Part shown: positions 16,697 to 24,084 of the stretch, one piece after another
Layout: every line of letters begins with the position of its first letter
Numbering within the stretch: the stretch's first letter is position 1
Assembly (NCBI RefSeq): GCF_900217235.1
Contig: NZ_LT907975.1
Location: 1,773,001-1,837,000 of the forward strand
DNA length: 64,000 bases
Source of the DNA: Pseudodesulfovibrio profundus
GTDB lineage: Bacteria > Desulfobacterota > Desulfovibrionia > Desulfovibrionales > Desulfovibrionaceae
Direction: 5' to 3'
Notes under the pieces: generated by a model
Database searches by the model: none
Told to the model about the DNA's origin: nothing
What the model saw: only the letters and a program-made list of their open reading frames with translations
Translations under genes and position numbers: made by a program

Positions 16697-17806
16697 CTAA
16701 TTGACCGAAACAGGCTGGTAGGCAAGACCGTCAAATATGGCATTCATATCCTTGAACACCGGCTTGCCCACGAGAAAACGGTAGATTTCATCAGCCTTGG
16801 CTGCCGGATCAACATCGGCAAACCGCTCAGGATATAGGACCTTGCCTATGAAATAGGCATTGGCAAGGATGGAACCATAGTTCTTGGTGTACCAATTGTA
16901 TGGCAGCAAACCATACACCCTGCCCTCTTTCACCGCGGTCAGCGTCCGGTAGGCAGGGTCACTGCGCAACTCGAAAAGGCCGCCAGCCTTGTCTCCCAGT
17001 TGCAGGGAAGACAGATCAAGGAACAGGTAATCAGGGTTCCACTCCACGATTTTTTCCTTGGACACGTTGGAGTGACGGAGTTCCTTGCCGGAAAGAGCGG
17101 TATCGTACGCCAGATTGTTGGCATTGACGAAAGAAAAAGGCGGATAGGTCGGCTCAGTCGATTGATACCCGTGCGGCCCTTTGAACGCTACGCCACCGAC
17201 AAAAACCGAAGGGCGGTCCTGTGCTGGAATATCGGCCGTGCGTTGCTTGAGGTCATTGATTTGTGCTTCGATGAAGGTGATGACATCCTCAGCCCGCTGC
17301 TGCTTGCCCACGACCTCGCCCATGATGCGCAGTGACTTGTAGAGTTCCGGTTTCAACCTGGCGAGATCACCATAATTGAGCACCACCACCGGGATGCCGG
17401 TTTTCTCCTGCAATTCGACAGGGTCATATCCCATGCTTGATGAGTATGTCTTCAGGATGACCTGCGGCTGCGGTTCAAGGGTCAGTATCAGCTCCGGGTT
17501 GTCATGGCCCCGAAATTCGCCAAAAATCGGCATGCACTTGAACTGAGGATTGGCAATTGCGTACGGCCTCGCATCAAACTTCCGCCTGCGCGATTCAATG
17601 TCGTCAACGGCCACAGCCATGGGGTGTGCCTGAAGGTACGTTAAAAGTCGCAGGCAGCCCGACCCGGAACAAATAACCTGCTCGACACTCTCAGGCACAT
17701 CAACGGAACGCTGTGATGAATCCACTACTTCCCGAGCCTCTGCGCCTATGGGAGCGGACAGGACAAGAAACAGCAACAACACGCAAGACCAGATCAAAGA
17801 ATACAT
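16697..17806 (-). CDS. Periplasmic metal-ligand binding protein of the FecCD-type transporter
   Basis: The 369-residue protein has a signal peptide (1 to about 24, ending GAEA) and a two-lobed Peripla_BP_2 fold. GAGGGTG five bases before ATG 17806 supports this start over an upstream TTG. Early in the mature part there is an unusual CSGSGCLRLL motif, where many relatives have a Cys-free glycine loop; it could bind metal. It is the first gene of the operon binding protein - permease - ATPase - FmdE. The substrate may be an iron complex, but the FmdE partner makes a Mo/W or other cofactor ligand equally possible. An inverted repeat 48-70 bases upstream could be the operator. Confidence 0.88.
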   Translation of the reverse strand: MYSLIWSCVLLLFLVLSAPIGAEAREVVDSSQRSVDVPESVEQVICSGSGCLRLLTYLQAHPMAVAVDDIESRRRKFDARPYAIANPQFKCMPIFGEFRGHDNPELILTLEPQPQVILKTYSSSMGYDPVELQEKTGIPVVVLNYGDLARLKPELYKSLRIMGEVVGKQQRAEDVITFIEAQINDLKQRTADIPAQDRPSVFVGGVAFKGPHGYQSTEPTYPPFSFVNANNLAYDTALSGKELRHSNVSKEKIVEWNPDYLFLDLSSLQLGDKAGGLFELRSDPAYRTLTAVKEGRVYGLLPYNWYTKNYGSILANAYFIGKVLYPERFADVDPAAKADEIYRFLVGKPVFKDMNAIFDGLAYQPVSVN

Positions 17807-17853
17807 TCGCACACCCTCAATAGATACTAGTTCGAGATTATGATGCAATAGTT

Positions 17854-17876
17854 GTTACTTAATCACAATAAGTAAC
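17854..17876. promoter_or_regulatory. Inverted repeat upstream of the metal-uptake operon
   Basis: GTTACTTA (17854-17861) and TAAGTAAC (17869-17876) form a perfect 8-7-8 inverted repeat in an AT-rich stretch, 48-70 bases before the binding-protein ATG. It is a likely repressor site. It is not a clear Fur box, and the regulator is unknown. Confidence 0.5.
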
Positions 17877-17918
17877 ACTATGCAACCGTAAGAAAATATA
17901 ATCCGGAAACTACGGCAC

Positions 17919-17945
17919 AAAAAAAGGGTCGAGGTATTTCGACCC
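17919..17945 (-). terminator. Rho-independent terminator downstream of the HU/IHF gene
   Basis: On the minus strand GGGTCGA (17945-17939) and TCGACCC (17932-17926) form a perfect 7-bp stem with a six-base loop, followed by seven T (17925-17919). It ends transcription coming from the HU/IHF gene, or from a separate RNA encoded just before it. Confidence 0.88.
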
Positions 17946-17946
17946 A

Positions 17947-18066
17947 TGTGAATGTGTGGATGCAAGTAGACACGACACAATCCCACACTCGCCGCACGCG
18001 TGGTGCGTGCGGCGATGAGGATTGTCTCGTTCACACCCCATCGTCATTCACACTGCAAAGGCAGTG
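17947..18066 (-). ncRNA. Highly structured region between the HU/IHF gene and its terminator; candidate small RNA or structured 3' UTR
   Basis: Bases 17947-18052 can fold into one long hairpin. The outer stem TGTGAATG pairs 17947-17954 with 18045-18052. A middle stem pairs 17977-17983 with 18019-18025. A perfect 10-bp GC-rich tip pairs 17990-17999 with 18005-18014 around a 5-base loop. A second small hairpin (CACTGC/GCAGTG) occupies 18051-18066, sharing two bases with the outer stem, and the terminator follows at 17945. No open reading frame of note is present. The size and bubble-rich rod shape recall regulatory RNAs such as 6S, but I do not recognise the sequence. The strand is inferred from the terminator. 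Confidence 0.4.
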
Positions 18067-18100
18067 CAAAAGCAATGGGAAGGGAGGAGGCTCTTCCTTC

Positions 18101-18388
18101 CTAGGAAGGATTCAGTTCAGCGCGGAACTTGCGAGACAGGCGGAAGACGACCACCTTGCGCGGGGGCAGGGTAATGGTCTGGCTTGTCTGGGGATTGCGG
18201 CCTTTGCGGGCGCGCTTGTCGTACGCTTCGAACTTACCGAAACCACTGATCAGAAGGGCATGATCCTTTTTGACGGCGGTTTTCATGATATCAAGAATGC
18301 TTTCTACCAGATCCTTGATTTCAGCGCGGTTTTTGTCAGTGCGCTCGTAGATGTAATCCACAATACCAGCTTTGGTGAGGGTGCTCAT
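18101..18388 (-). CDS. HU/IHF-family DNA-binding protein
   Basis: The 95-residue protein has the family layout: two N-terminal helices, ISGFGKFEAYDKRARKGRNP leading into the beta arm, and a final basic helix. The GRNPQTSQ stretch is the DNA-intercalating arm region. It bends and compacts DNA, and by similarity is closer to IHF alpha than to HU; IHF also assists sigma-54 activators, several of which are encoded here. The gene follows the HIT gene by 60 bases on the same strand. A perfect palindrome CCTTCCTAGGAAGG spans its stop codon. Confidence 0.93.
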   Translation of the reverse strand: MSTLTKAGIVDYIYERTDKNRAEIKDLVESILDIMKTAVKKDHALLISGFGKFEAYDKRARKGRNPQTSQTITLPPRKVVVFRLSRKFRAELNPS

Positions 18389-18448
18389 TGATCGCCTCCA
18401 CTTTGGGTTACCGAATCAGGTGTTCAAAACCTGGGGAAATACTTGTCG

Positions 18449-18874
18449 TTATTTCAACAGACCGGCGATGGTACTCGCCAGTTCGCTCATCTCTTCAGGG
18501 TTGTCGTAGCCCGACTGGGGCCACAACTTCAGTCCGTCGTCCGAATGCCTCGGAATCAAGTGAAAATGCACATGGTGAACCAACTGTCCGGCTGCCTCAT
18601 AGTTGTTCTGCATGAGGTTGAGACCATCAGCACCAGTTGCTTCCATCACCGCCTTGCCAACCTTGGACAGGGCTTCCATCAACTCCACTCCCAGCTCCGA
18701 AGGGATATCCATCATCGTTGGATAGTGACCTTTCGGAAGGACCAGGGCGTGACCCTGATTCACCGGGGCAATGTCGAGAAAGGCCAGGACTGAATCTGAT
18801 TCATAGACCTTGGCAGAGGGGATTTCCCCATCCACGATCTTGCAGAAGATACAATCCGGATCCTTGGGTTTCAT
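18449..18874 (-). CDS. HIT-family nucleotide-binding hydrolase
   Basis: The 141-residue protein has the N-terminal zinc-type motif CIFCKIVDGEIP and the histidine triad HHVHFHLIPR. HIT proteins of this branch (HinT-like) hydrolyse nucleoside phosphoramidates or related nucleotides. GAGGAG nine bases before ATG 18874 supports this start. Length is usual. It lies upstream of the HU/IHF gene and may share its transcript. Confidence 0.93.
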   Translation of the reverse strand: MKPKDPDCIFCKIVDGEIPSAKVYESDSVLAFLDIAPVNQGHALVLPKGHYPTMMDIPSELGVELMEALSKVGKAVMEATGADGLNLMQNNYEAAGQLVHHVHFHLIPRHSDDGLKLWPQSGYDNPEEMSELASTIAGLLK

Positions 18875-19283
18875 CACAGAAAACTCCTCATACTTATTGA
18901 CTGAATACAAAGTGGTTTTACCCACTTGCATTCAGGCCGAACAAGCAACAGCTTTTCGACCATTACCGACATAGATAACCGGGAAATCCAGTTAAATCAA
19001 GTCAGTTGGACAATTTTTATTGATTATTCACATTTGCCGCCAAAAGAAAAACTCTAGAAAGATTCTTGAAAATCGGGGAGTTGGTCACCCTACTCCCGAA
19101 TGAGAAATTTTCACTTTTTCAAAAATCACATTATTTCGTCGGCTTATAGGGACTATACACGGACATGTCCAGCCCCGGTCACTCAGACGCCATGCGACAC
19201 CGGTTCCCTTGCGCGGGAGGCGGATACGCGGTACCTTCCGAGCGCGTTTTAAACAACGCCACTCTCATATCAAGGAGCACACA
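18875..19283. other. Long intergenic region between the HIT gene and fabD
   Basis: I see no coding sequence here. The part nearest fabD contains a TATACA (19154-19159) preceded 17 bases earlier by TTATTT, a possible weak promoter. A perfect palindrome GGACATGTCC at 19161-19170 follows immediately. Further left, GGGAGT/ACTCCC around 19077-19098 can form an imperfect hairpin in an AT-rich setting. These are suggestive, not firm, signals. Confidence 0.4.
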
Positions 19284-20210
19284 ATGACAAAACTCGCGAT
19301 TCTCTTCCCGGGGCAAGGGTCCCAGGAAAAAGGCATGGGCAGGGACGTGGCCGAGGCCATGCCCGAGGCACTTGCCCTCTGGAAACTGGCTGAACACGAA
19401 GCCGGACTCCCTTTGCGCGAAATATACTGGGACGGCGAAGCCGAAGACATGGCCGACACTCGCGCCCTTCAGCCCGCCCTGACCGTGACCAATCTTTCCC
19501 TGTGGCTGGCCGTTAAGGACAAAGTCCAACCGGCCGCAACCGCCGGACACAGCCTGGGTGAGTTCGCCTCTCTGGCCGCAGCCGGTGCCTTGAGCATCGA
19601 AGACACCATCAAGGCCGTGACCCTTCGCGGCAAACTGATGGCCGAAGCCGGCCAGGAAGGCCACGGCATGGCCGCCATCGTAAAAATGGCCCAGGACAAG
19701 GTGGAATCCATCGTGGAAGATGCCGCCCAGTCCGCAGCCAAGGAACTCAAGATCGCCAACTACAACACTCCGGCTCAGTTCGTGATCAGCGGAGAAAAAG
19801 ACGCCCTCGATATCGCATCCGAAGCGGTCAAGGCCGCCAAGGGCCGCGCCATTCCTCTGGCCGTATCCGGCGCGTTTCACAGCCCTCTCATCCAGGAGGC
19901 TGCCAACGAGTTTGCCACTTTCCTTGGCGCACTGAAGTGGAATGCGCCGGCCTTCCCCATTTTCCACAATGCCACGGCCCTGCCCGAGCCGGATGCAGCA
20001 AGCACCATGCAGATCATGCAGCGCCAGATGACCTCTTCGGTTCTCTGGATTCAGACCATGCAGGCCATGTACGGAACTGGTATCCGTTCATTCACCGAAG
20101 TCGGTCCCAAGGGCGTGCTGTTCAAAATGCTCAAGCCCAATCTCAAGTCTTCTGGCGATGATTGGAGCGGGAGTGCCGTGGGCAATTACGAACAGGCGCA
20201 GAGCGCATAA
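19284..20210 (+). CDS. fabD: Malonyl-CoA:ACP transacylase
   Basis: The 308-residue enzyme has LFPGQGSQ at the N-terminus, nucleophile Ser90 in GHSLGE, and His199 in SGAFHSP. It loads malonyl groups from CoA onto acyl carrier protein for fatty-acid synthesis. AAGGAG precedes ATG 19284; the frame is open upstream but the conserved start is here. It stands apart from other fab genes and is followed three bases later by aroE. Confidence 0.95.
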   Translation: MTKLAILFPGQGSQEKGMGRDVAEAMPEALALWKLAEHEAGLPLREIYWDGEAEDMADTRALQPALTVTNLSLWLAVKDKVQPAATAGHSLGEFASLAAAGALSIEDTIKAVTLRGKLMAEAGQEGHGMAAIVKMAQDKVESIVEDAAQSAAKELKIANYNTPAQFVISGEKDALDIASEAVKAAKGRAIPLAVSGAFHSPLIQEAANEFATFLGALKWNAPAFPIFHNATALPEPDAASTMQIMQRQMTSSVLWIQTMQAMYGTGIRSFTEVGPKGVLFKMLKPNLKSSGDDWSGSAVGNYEQAQSA

Positions 20211-20213
20211 ACT

Positions 20214-21020
20214 ATGGATAGCTACGGCATCATAGGCTGGCCGCTGGGCCACACCATGAGTCCGACCCTGCACAATTGGGGATTCAACCAGTTGGGTATC
20301 GACGGCAAATATCAGCCGTATCCGGTTGAACCGACAGGTCTAGCGTCATTCATGGAGACCGTCCGTTCAACTCCCATTCAGGGATTGTCGGTCACCATCC
20401 CGCACAAGCAGACTGTCATGGCATACCTCGATCACATCACCGATCGGGCGCAGGCCGTGGGAGCGGTCAACACCCTGTACTGGGACGGCGACATGCTGTG
20501 CGGTGAGAATACCGACGTCATCGGTATTATCGCCCCGCTCAACGACCTTGCCGATCTGCCGCAATCCGCCATGGTACTGGGTGCTGGCGGTGCGGCTCGT
20601 GCTGCGCTGGCCGGATTCAAGGAACTGGGGATACCCCGTATTTGCATTTCCAACCGAACGGAAGCCAAGGCCGCAGCACTGGCCGACGAGTTCTCGGTCA
20701 AGGTCATTCCCTGGGAAAAGCGCATGGACGAATCGCCCCAGTTGATTTGCAACACCACGCCACTTGGCATGTCCGGTGATTTTCAATCACATACGCCTTG
20801 GGATGCCAGCCGTTTCCCAGAAGAGTGCGTGGCGTACGACATCGTATACAACCCGCTCCGAACGCGCTTTCTTTCCGAAGCCGAAGAAGCCGGATGCTCG
20901 ACCATTTCCGGTCTTGAGATGTTCCTCCATCAGGGACTGGCACAGTTCAAGCTCTGGACCGGGCAGGATATGAACCCAACCGCAGCACGCCAGCTTCTGC
21001 TGGACGCCCTGCGCAATTAA
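20214..21020 (+). CDS. aroE: Shikimate dehydrogenase
   Basis: The 268-residue enzyme has the substrate motif GHTMSPTLHN near the N-terminus, the catalytic Lys in TIPHKQTV, the NADP loop GAGGAARAAL and the late NTTPLGM motif. It reduces 3-dehydroshikimate to shikimate with NADPH in aromatic amino-acid synthesis. The start is three bases after fabD, so the two are coupled. Confidence 0.95.
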   Translation: MDSYGIIGWPLGHTMSPTLHNWGFNQLGIDGKYQPYPVEPTGLASFMETVRSTPIQGLSVTIPHKQTVMAYLDHITDRAQAVGAVNTLYWDGDMLCGENTDVIGIIAPLNDLADLPQSAMVLGAGGAARAALAGFKELGIPRICISNRTEAKAAALADEFSVKVIPWEKRMDESPQLICNTTPLGMSGDFQSHTPWDASRFPEECVAYDIVYNPLRTRFLSEAEEAGCSTISGLEMFLHQGLAQFKLWTGQDMNPTAARQLLLDALRN

Positions 21021-21047
21021 CCACCGTCAATCGTGAGAATAAAGATC

Positions 21048-21674
21048 ATGAAACAAATCATAAGCCGCTCTCTTTGTCTCCTGATACTGGGCTGCCTGCT
21101 GACCGTGGGTGGACTGAATGCGACGACAGCTTCGGCTGCTCCGACCAACCCCGTCGTGATCATGGAAACCACCAAAGGCACCATTTTCGTGATGCTGGAC
21201 GCCAAGGCCGCACCGATTTCCGTGACCAACTTCCTGACCTATGTGAAGGCCGGGTTTTACGACAATACCATCTTCCATCGGGTCATCCGCTCCAAGCAGG
21301 GAATGAACATTGTCCAGGGAGGCGGCTTTGCCCCACCCATGCAGAACAAGCGCGCACTGGCTCCGCCCATCAAGATCGAAGACACCAACGGACTCAGCAA
21401 TGTTGAGGGGACCATCGCCATGGCCCGAACCGGCAATCCCAACTCGGCCACGAGCCAGTTCTTCTTCAACGTCAAGGACAACCTGGCGCTGGATGCTGTG
21501 AAAGCGGGCTACGGAAACAAGATTCAACGCCACGGCTACGCGGTGTTCGGCAAGGTCATTCGCGGCATGCAGGTCGTGGAGGAGATCAACAAGGTCCCCA
21601 CCTCACGCAGGGGAATGTTTGAAGATGTTCCCAAACAGACCGTGATCCTCAAGCGCGCCTATCTCGCCAACTAG
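21048..21674 (+). CDS. Exported cyclophilin-type peptidyl-prolyl isomerase
   Basis: The 208-residue protein has a signal peptide (about 1-31, ending ASA-AP) and a cyclophilin domain with FHRVIRSKQGMNIVQGGGF and NPNSATSQFFFNV, which include the catalytic Arg and substrate-pocket residues. It should catalyse proline isomerisation in the periplasm. A GTG five codons earlier is an alternative start, but ATG 21048 gives a clean signal peptide. It follows aroE by 27 bases and ends at a strong terminator, so fabD-aroE-ppi is probably one operon. Confidence 0.92.
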   Translation: MKQIISRSLCLLILGCLLTVGGLNATTASAAPTNPVVIMETTKGTIFVMLDAKAAPISVTNFLTYVKAGFYDNTIFHRVIRSKQGMNIVQGGGFAPPMQNKRALAPPIKIEDTNGLSNVEGTIAMARTGNPNSATSQFFFNVKDNLALDAVKAGYGNKIQRHGYAVFGKVIRGMQVVEEINKVPTSRRGMFEDVPKQTVILKRAYLAN

Positions 21675-21694
21675 ATTATTGGCAACAAATCAAC

Positions 21695-21734
21695 AAAAAA
21701 ACCGCCGGCAGCACACTGTGTTACCGGCGGTTTA
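21695..21734. terminator. Bidirectional rho-independent terminator
   Basis: AACCGCCGG (21701-21709) pairs with CCGGCGGTT (21725-21733), with an A run before and T residues after. It separates the cyclophilin gene from the convergent HDOD gene. Confidence 0.85.
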
Positions 21735-21749
21735 CTGTTTTCATAGGAA

Positions 21750-22604
21750 CTACAGGACACATTCCATATAGATGTCCCGGACACTTTGCAGTTCAAAAAC
21801 CACGTTGGCAGAAGTCAAATCAAGGTGTTCCGGCCCCAGGCCGAGGCGTTCCGCCACCTTTTGCGAGGGAATGTAGTTCAATCCATCGACGCCAAGTCCC
21901 ACACCGACCATCTTGGCCATGACATTGCCGAAGTGGACCAGATCAAGAGCAACGTCCCGGCCCTCGAATTCATCCGGGCGCAGATGGTGACGGACCACAT
22001 CCACCAAAGGCTTGGGCAAGCCCCATGAATCAAGGAGTATCCCGGCGACCTCGGCATGATTGATGCCGAGCACTTCGTCTTCGGCCTGATCGAAACTCAA
22101 CCCCTTGCGGCTTGCCAGATCAAGCATTGGCTGGACATTGACGGCCACATAATGACCGAGAACGATTTTGCCGATGCCGGCAAGCAGTCCGGCCGTAAAG
22201 GTATAGTCGGGGTAATCAATGCCCAGCACATTGCCCAGCTCCTGCGAGAGCAGCGCCACGGTGACCGAATGCTGCAAGTGGTCGAGAGGAGATAGATCGT
22301 ACCCTTCCACTTTCTGGACAAAGGTGGGAGCAACACCTGTGGAAATGACGAATTGCAGCATCTGCGTATCGCCCAGCTTGCCAATGGCCTCGGTGGCCGT
22401 GAGTATGGGCCGTTTCGAGCTGAAAAATGACGCATTGACCACCTTGAGCAAGTTGGCTGTCAGCCCCGGATCGAATTCGATCAACCGGGCCAACTCATCA
22501 AAATCGGCATCAGGATCGTCCAGCATGGCCGCTGCCTTGTGAGCACAAGACGGGATGGCCACAACGTGTGACAGTTTATCCAGTATATCATTACGGATGG
22601 TCAT
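21750..22604 (-). CDS. HDOD-domain signalling protein
   Basis: The 284-residue protein is almost entirely an HDOD domain (about residues 15-215), with the signature region around LARLIEFDPGLTANLLKVVN and GLLAGIGKIVLG. HDOD proteins resemble HD phosphohydrolases but usually lack the full metal site, and act as regulatory scaffolds in motility and c-di-GMP circuits. Its start overlaps the cheD stop by four bases (ATGA), tying it to chemotaxis signalling. Confidence 0.9.
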   Translation of the reverse strand: MTIRNDILDKLSHVVAIPSCAHKAAAMLDDPDADFDELARLIEFDPGLTANLLKVVNASFFSSKRPILTATEAIGKLGDTQMLQFVISTGVAPTFVQKVEGYDLSPLDHLQHSVTVALLSQELGNVLGIDYPDYTFTAGLLAGIGKIVLGHYVAVNVQPMLDLASRKGLSFDQAEDEVLGINHAEVAGILLDSWGLPKPLVDVVRHHLRPDEFEGRDVALDLVHFGNVMAKMVGVGLGVDGLNYIPSQKVAERLGLGPEHLDLTSANVVFELQSVRDIYMECVL

Positions 22605-23077
22605 AATTCCGTCTCCTCCCCAAAAGAGCGGACCACCACACGCCCTGTATCCATATAAAGAAACAGGGTTCGCGGGATGGTTCCCCCAACTTCGTACGAT
22701 GTGAGTTGTACGTTGTTTTTGTCCAGCAGCGTCTGCAACGCTTCAAAGTTACGTTTACCTGTGCTGAAAAGAGTGTCGTTTCGCATGTTGGCGCAGCCTG
22801 CGGCCTTGAATATCAACCGCTTTCTTTCTGCTCCCGCCTCAATAAGACAGCGGACCATGGAAGCCACGCCGGTACTGACGAACATGTACGGGTTCATCTT
22901 GGCCTTTTCCCTGGCAGCAGCAGCCGATGGCAACAGGCAGTGGACCATGCCGCCGACCCCTGCTTTCGGATCATATGCCGTCACTCCCAGGCAGGAACCA
23001 AGCGAGTACGTCACTATGACGTCTTCGGGCTTGGTGGACATCTTCATATCCGATATATTGACAACTATTTGATGCAT
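22601..23077 (-). CDS. cheD: Chemoreceptor glutamine deamidase CheD
   Basis: The 158-residue protein has the active-site set of CheD: Cys in SLGSCLGVTAYDP, His in GGMVHCLLP, and a Thr/Ser site downstream. It converts specific Gln residues of chemoreceptors to Glu and can interact with CheC. ATG 23077 has GTGGAG just upstream; a longer frame exists but lacks support. It forms an operon with the HDOD gene. No other che genes are adjacent. Confidence 0.93.
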   Translation of the reverse strand: MHQIVVNISDMKMSTKPEDVIVTYSLGSCLGVTAYDPKAGVGGMVHCLLPSAAAAREKAKMNPYMFVSTGVASMVRCLIEAGAERKRLIFKAAGCANMRNDTLFSTGKRNFEALQTLLDKNNVQLTSYEVGGTIPRTLFLYMDTGRVVVRSFGEETEL

Positions 23078-23252
23078 TCGCGCTCCACCTGCAGGCGACT
23101 CGAAAAAGGAATTCAGGCCACTTGTATCACTACATGACGCTCTACCTCCTTGCCAACCCATTTATAAATGACACAGCAAAACCTGACAGGAGTTGCGCCA
23201 CCTGTCGCAGGTCGTGCTTGCCAAATAGCTCTGTTTGTAAAATACTCGGCAA

Positions 23253-24005
23253 ATGATGAAAAGAATAGACGCTCCAACAGCCATACTGACCGACATCCAC
23301 GGCAACACCCTTGCGCTCGAAGCCGTGCTCAAGGACGCCTCGGATCGCGGTATTCAGCAATGCCTGAACCTTGGCGATATCTTTTACGGCCCCCTTGACC
23401 CCAAGGGGACATGGGACATCCTGCGCTCGCACCCCATGCCGACCATTCTCGGCAATCAGGATCGCATTCTGCTGGAAGCCGGTCCGGATGCCAGCAGTCA
23501 TATTCTTGCCGTCCGTGATGCCATCGGAGAAGAAGGCCTCCACTGGCTTGGTTCTCTTCCGACCACCCTGGCACTGGGCAACGCCTTCCTTTGCCACGGC
23601 ACCCCGCACGACGACACAGCCTATCTGTTGGAAGATGTATCCTCCGGTTCACCACAACGCCGCCCATGCACGGACATCGACCAGGACCTGCAGGACGTTC
23701 CGACGGAATGTTCCCTCATTCTCACCGGCCACAGCCACTTTCCGGGACAGGCTCGATGCAGCGACAGGACCATCGTCAATCCAGGCAGTGTTGGTCTGCC
23801 GGCCTATGCGGACGACACACCACCCCACGCCATGGCAGCCGGTTCGCCCCACGCACGATATTGCATTGTCTCGCCCGCTGAAAGGGAGTGGCATATTGAA
23901 TGGATTGATGTGGCTTATGACTGGGAGGCGGCAGCGGCGCAGGCTCGACAAAACGGGCGTGAAGACTGGGCCGAGTGGCTCAAGACAGGTACCGCTCAAT
24001 CGTGA
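23253..24005 (+). CDS. Metallophosphoesterase (YfcE/MJ0936-like)
   Basis: The 250-residue protein carries calcineurin-like phosphoesterase motifs: DIHGNTLAL, LGDIFYGP, LGNQD, GHSHFPG and the NPGSVGLP signature. It should hydrolyse a phosphodiester with two metal ions; the substrate is unknown. It stands between the divergent cheD gene and the sensor kinase. Confidence 0.9.
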   Translation: MMKRIDAPTAILTDIHGNTLALEAVLKDASDRGIQQCLNLGDIFYGPLDPKGTWDILRSHPMPTILGNQDRILLEAGPDASSHILAVRDAIGEEGLHWLGSLPTTLALGNAFLCHGTPHDDTAYLLEDVSSGSPQRRPCTDIDQDLQDVPTECSLILTGHSHFPGQARCSDRTIVNPGSVGLPAYADDTPPHAMAAGSPHARYCIVSPAEREWHIEWIDVAYDWEAAAAQARQNGREDWAEWLKTGTAQS

Positions 24006-24084
24006 GCGACACCATTGTGGGAGCGGACAATCTGAGCTAATGTATCGCTGACCCATTACCACCATATAACAAGCATGGTGCAGC

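Noticed and set aside
17919-18066. Interpretation of the structured region as a CRISPR, riboswitch or SRP RNA
   Set aside because: There are no direct repeats, no aptamer consensus I recognise and no SRP core motif; it is left as an unclassified structured RNA.
19150-19283. A definite promoter for fabD
   Set aside because: TATACA and TTATTT are spaced acceptably but match the consensus weakly; recorded only as a note.
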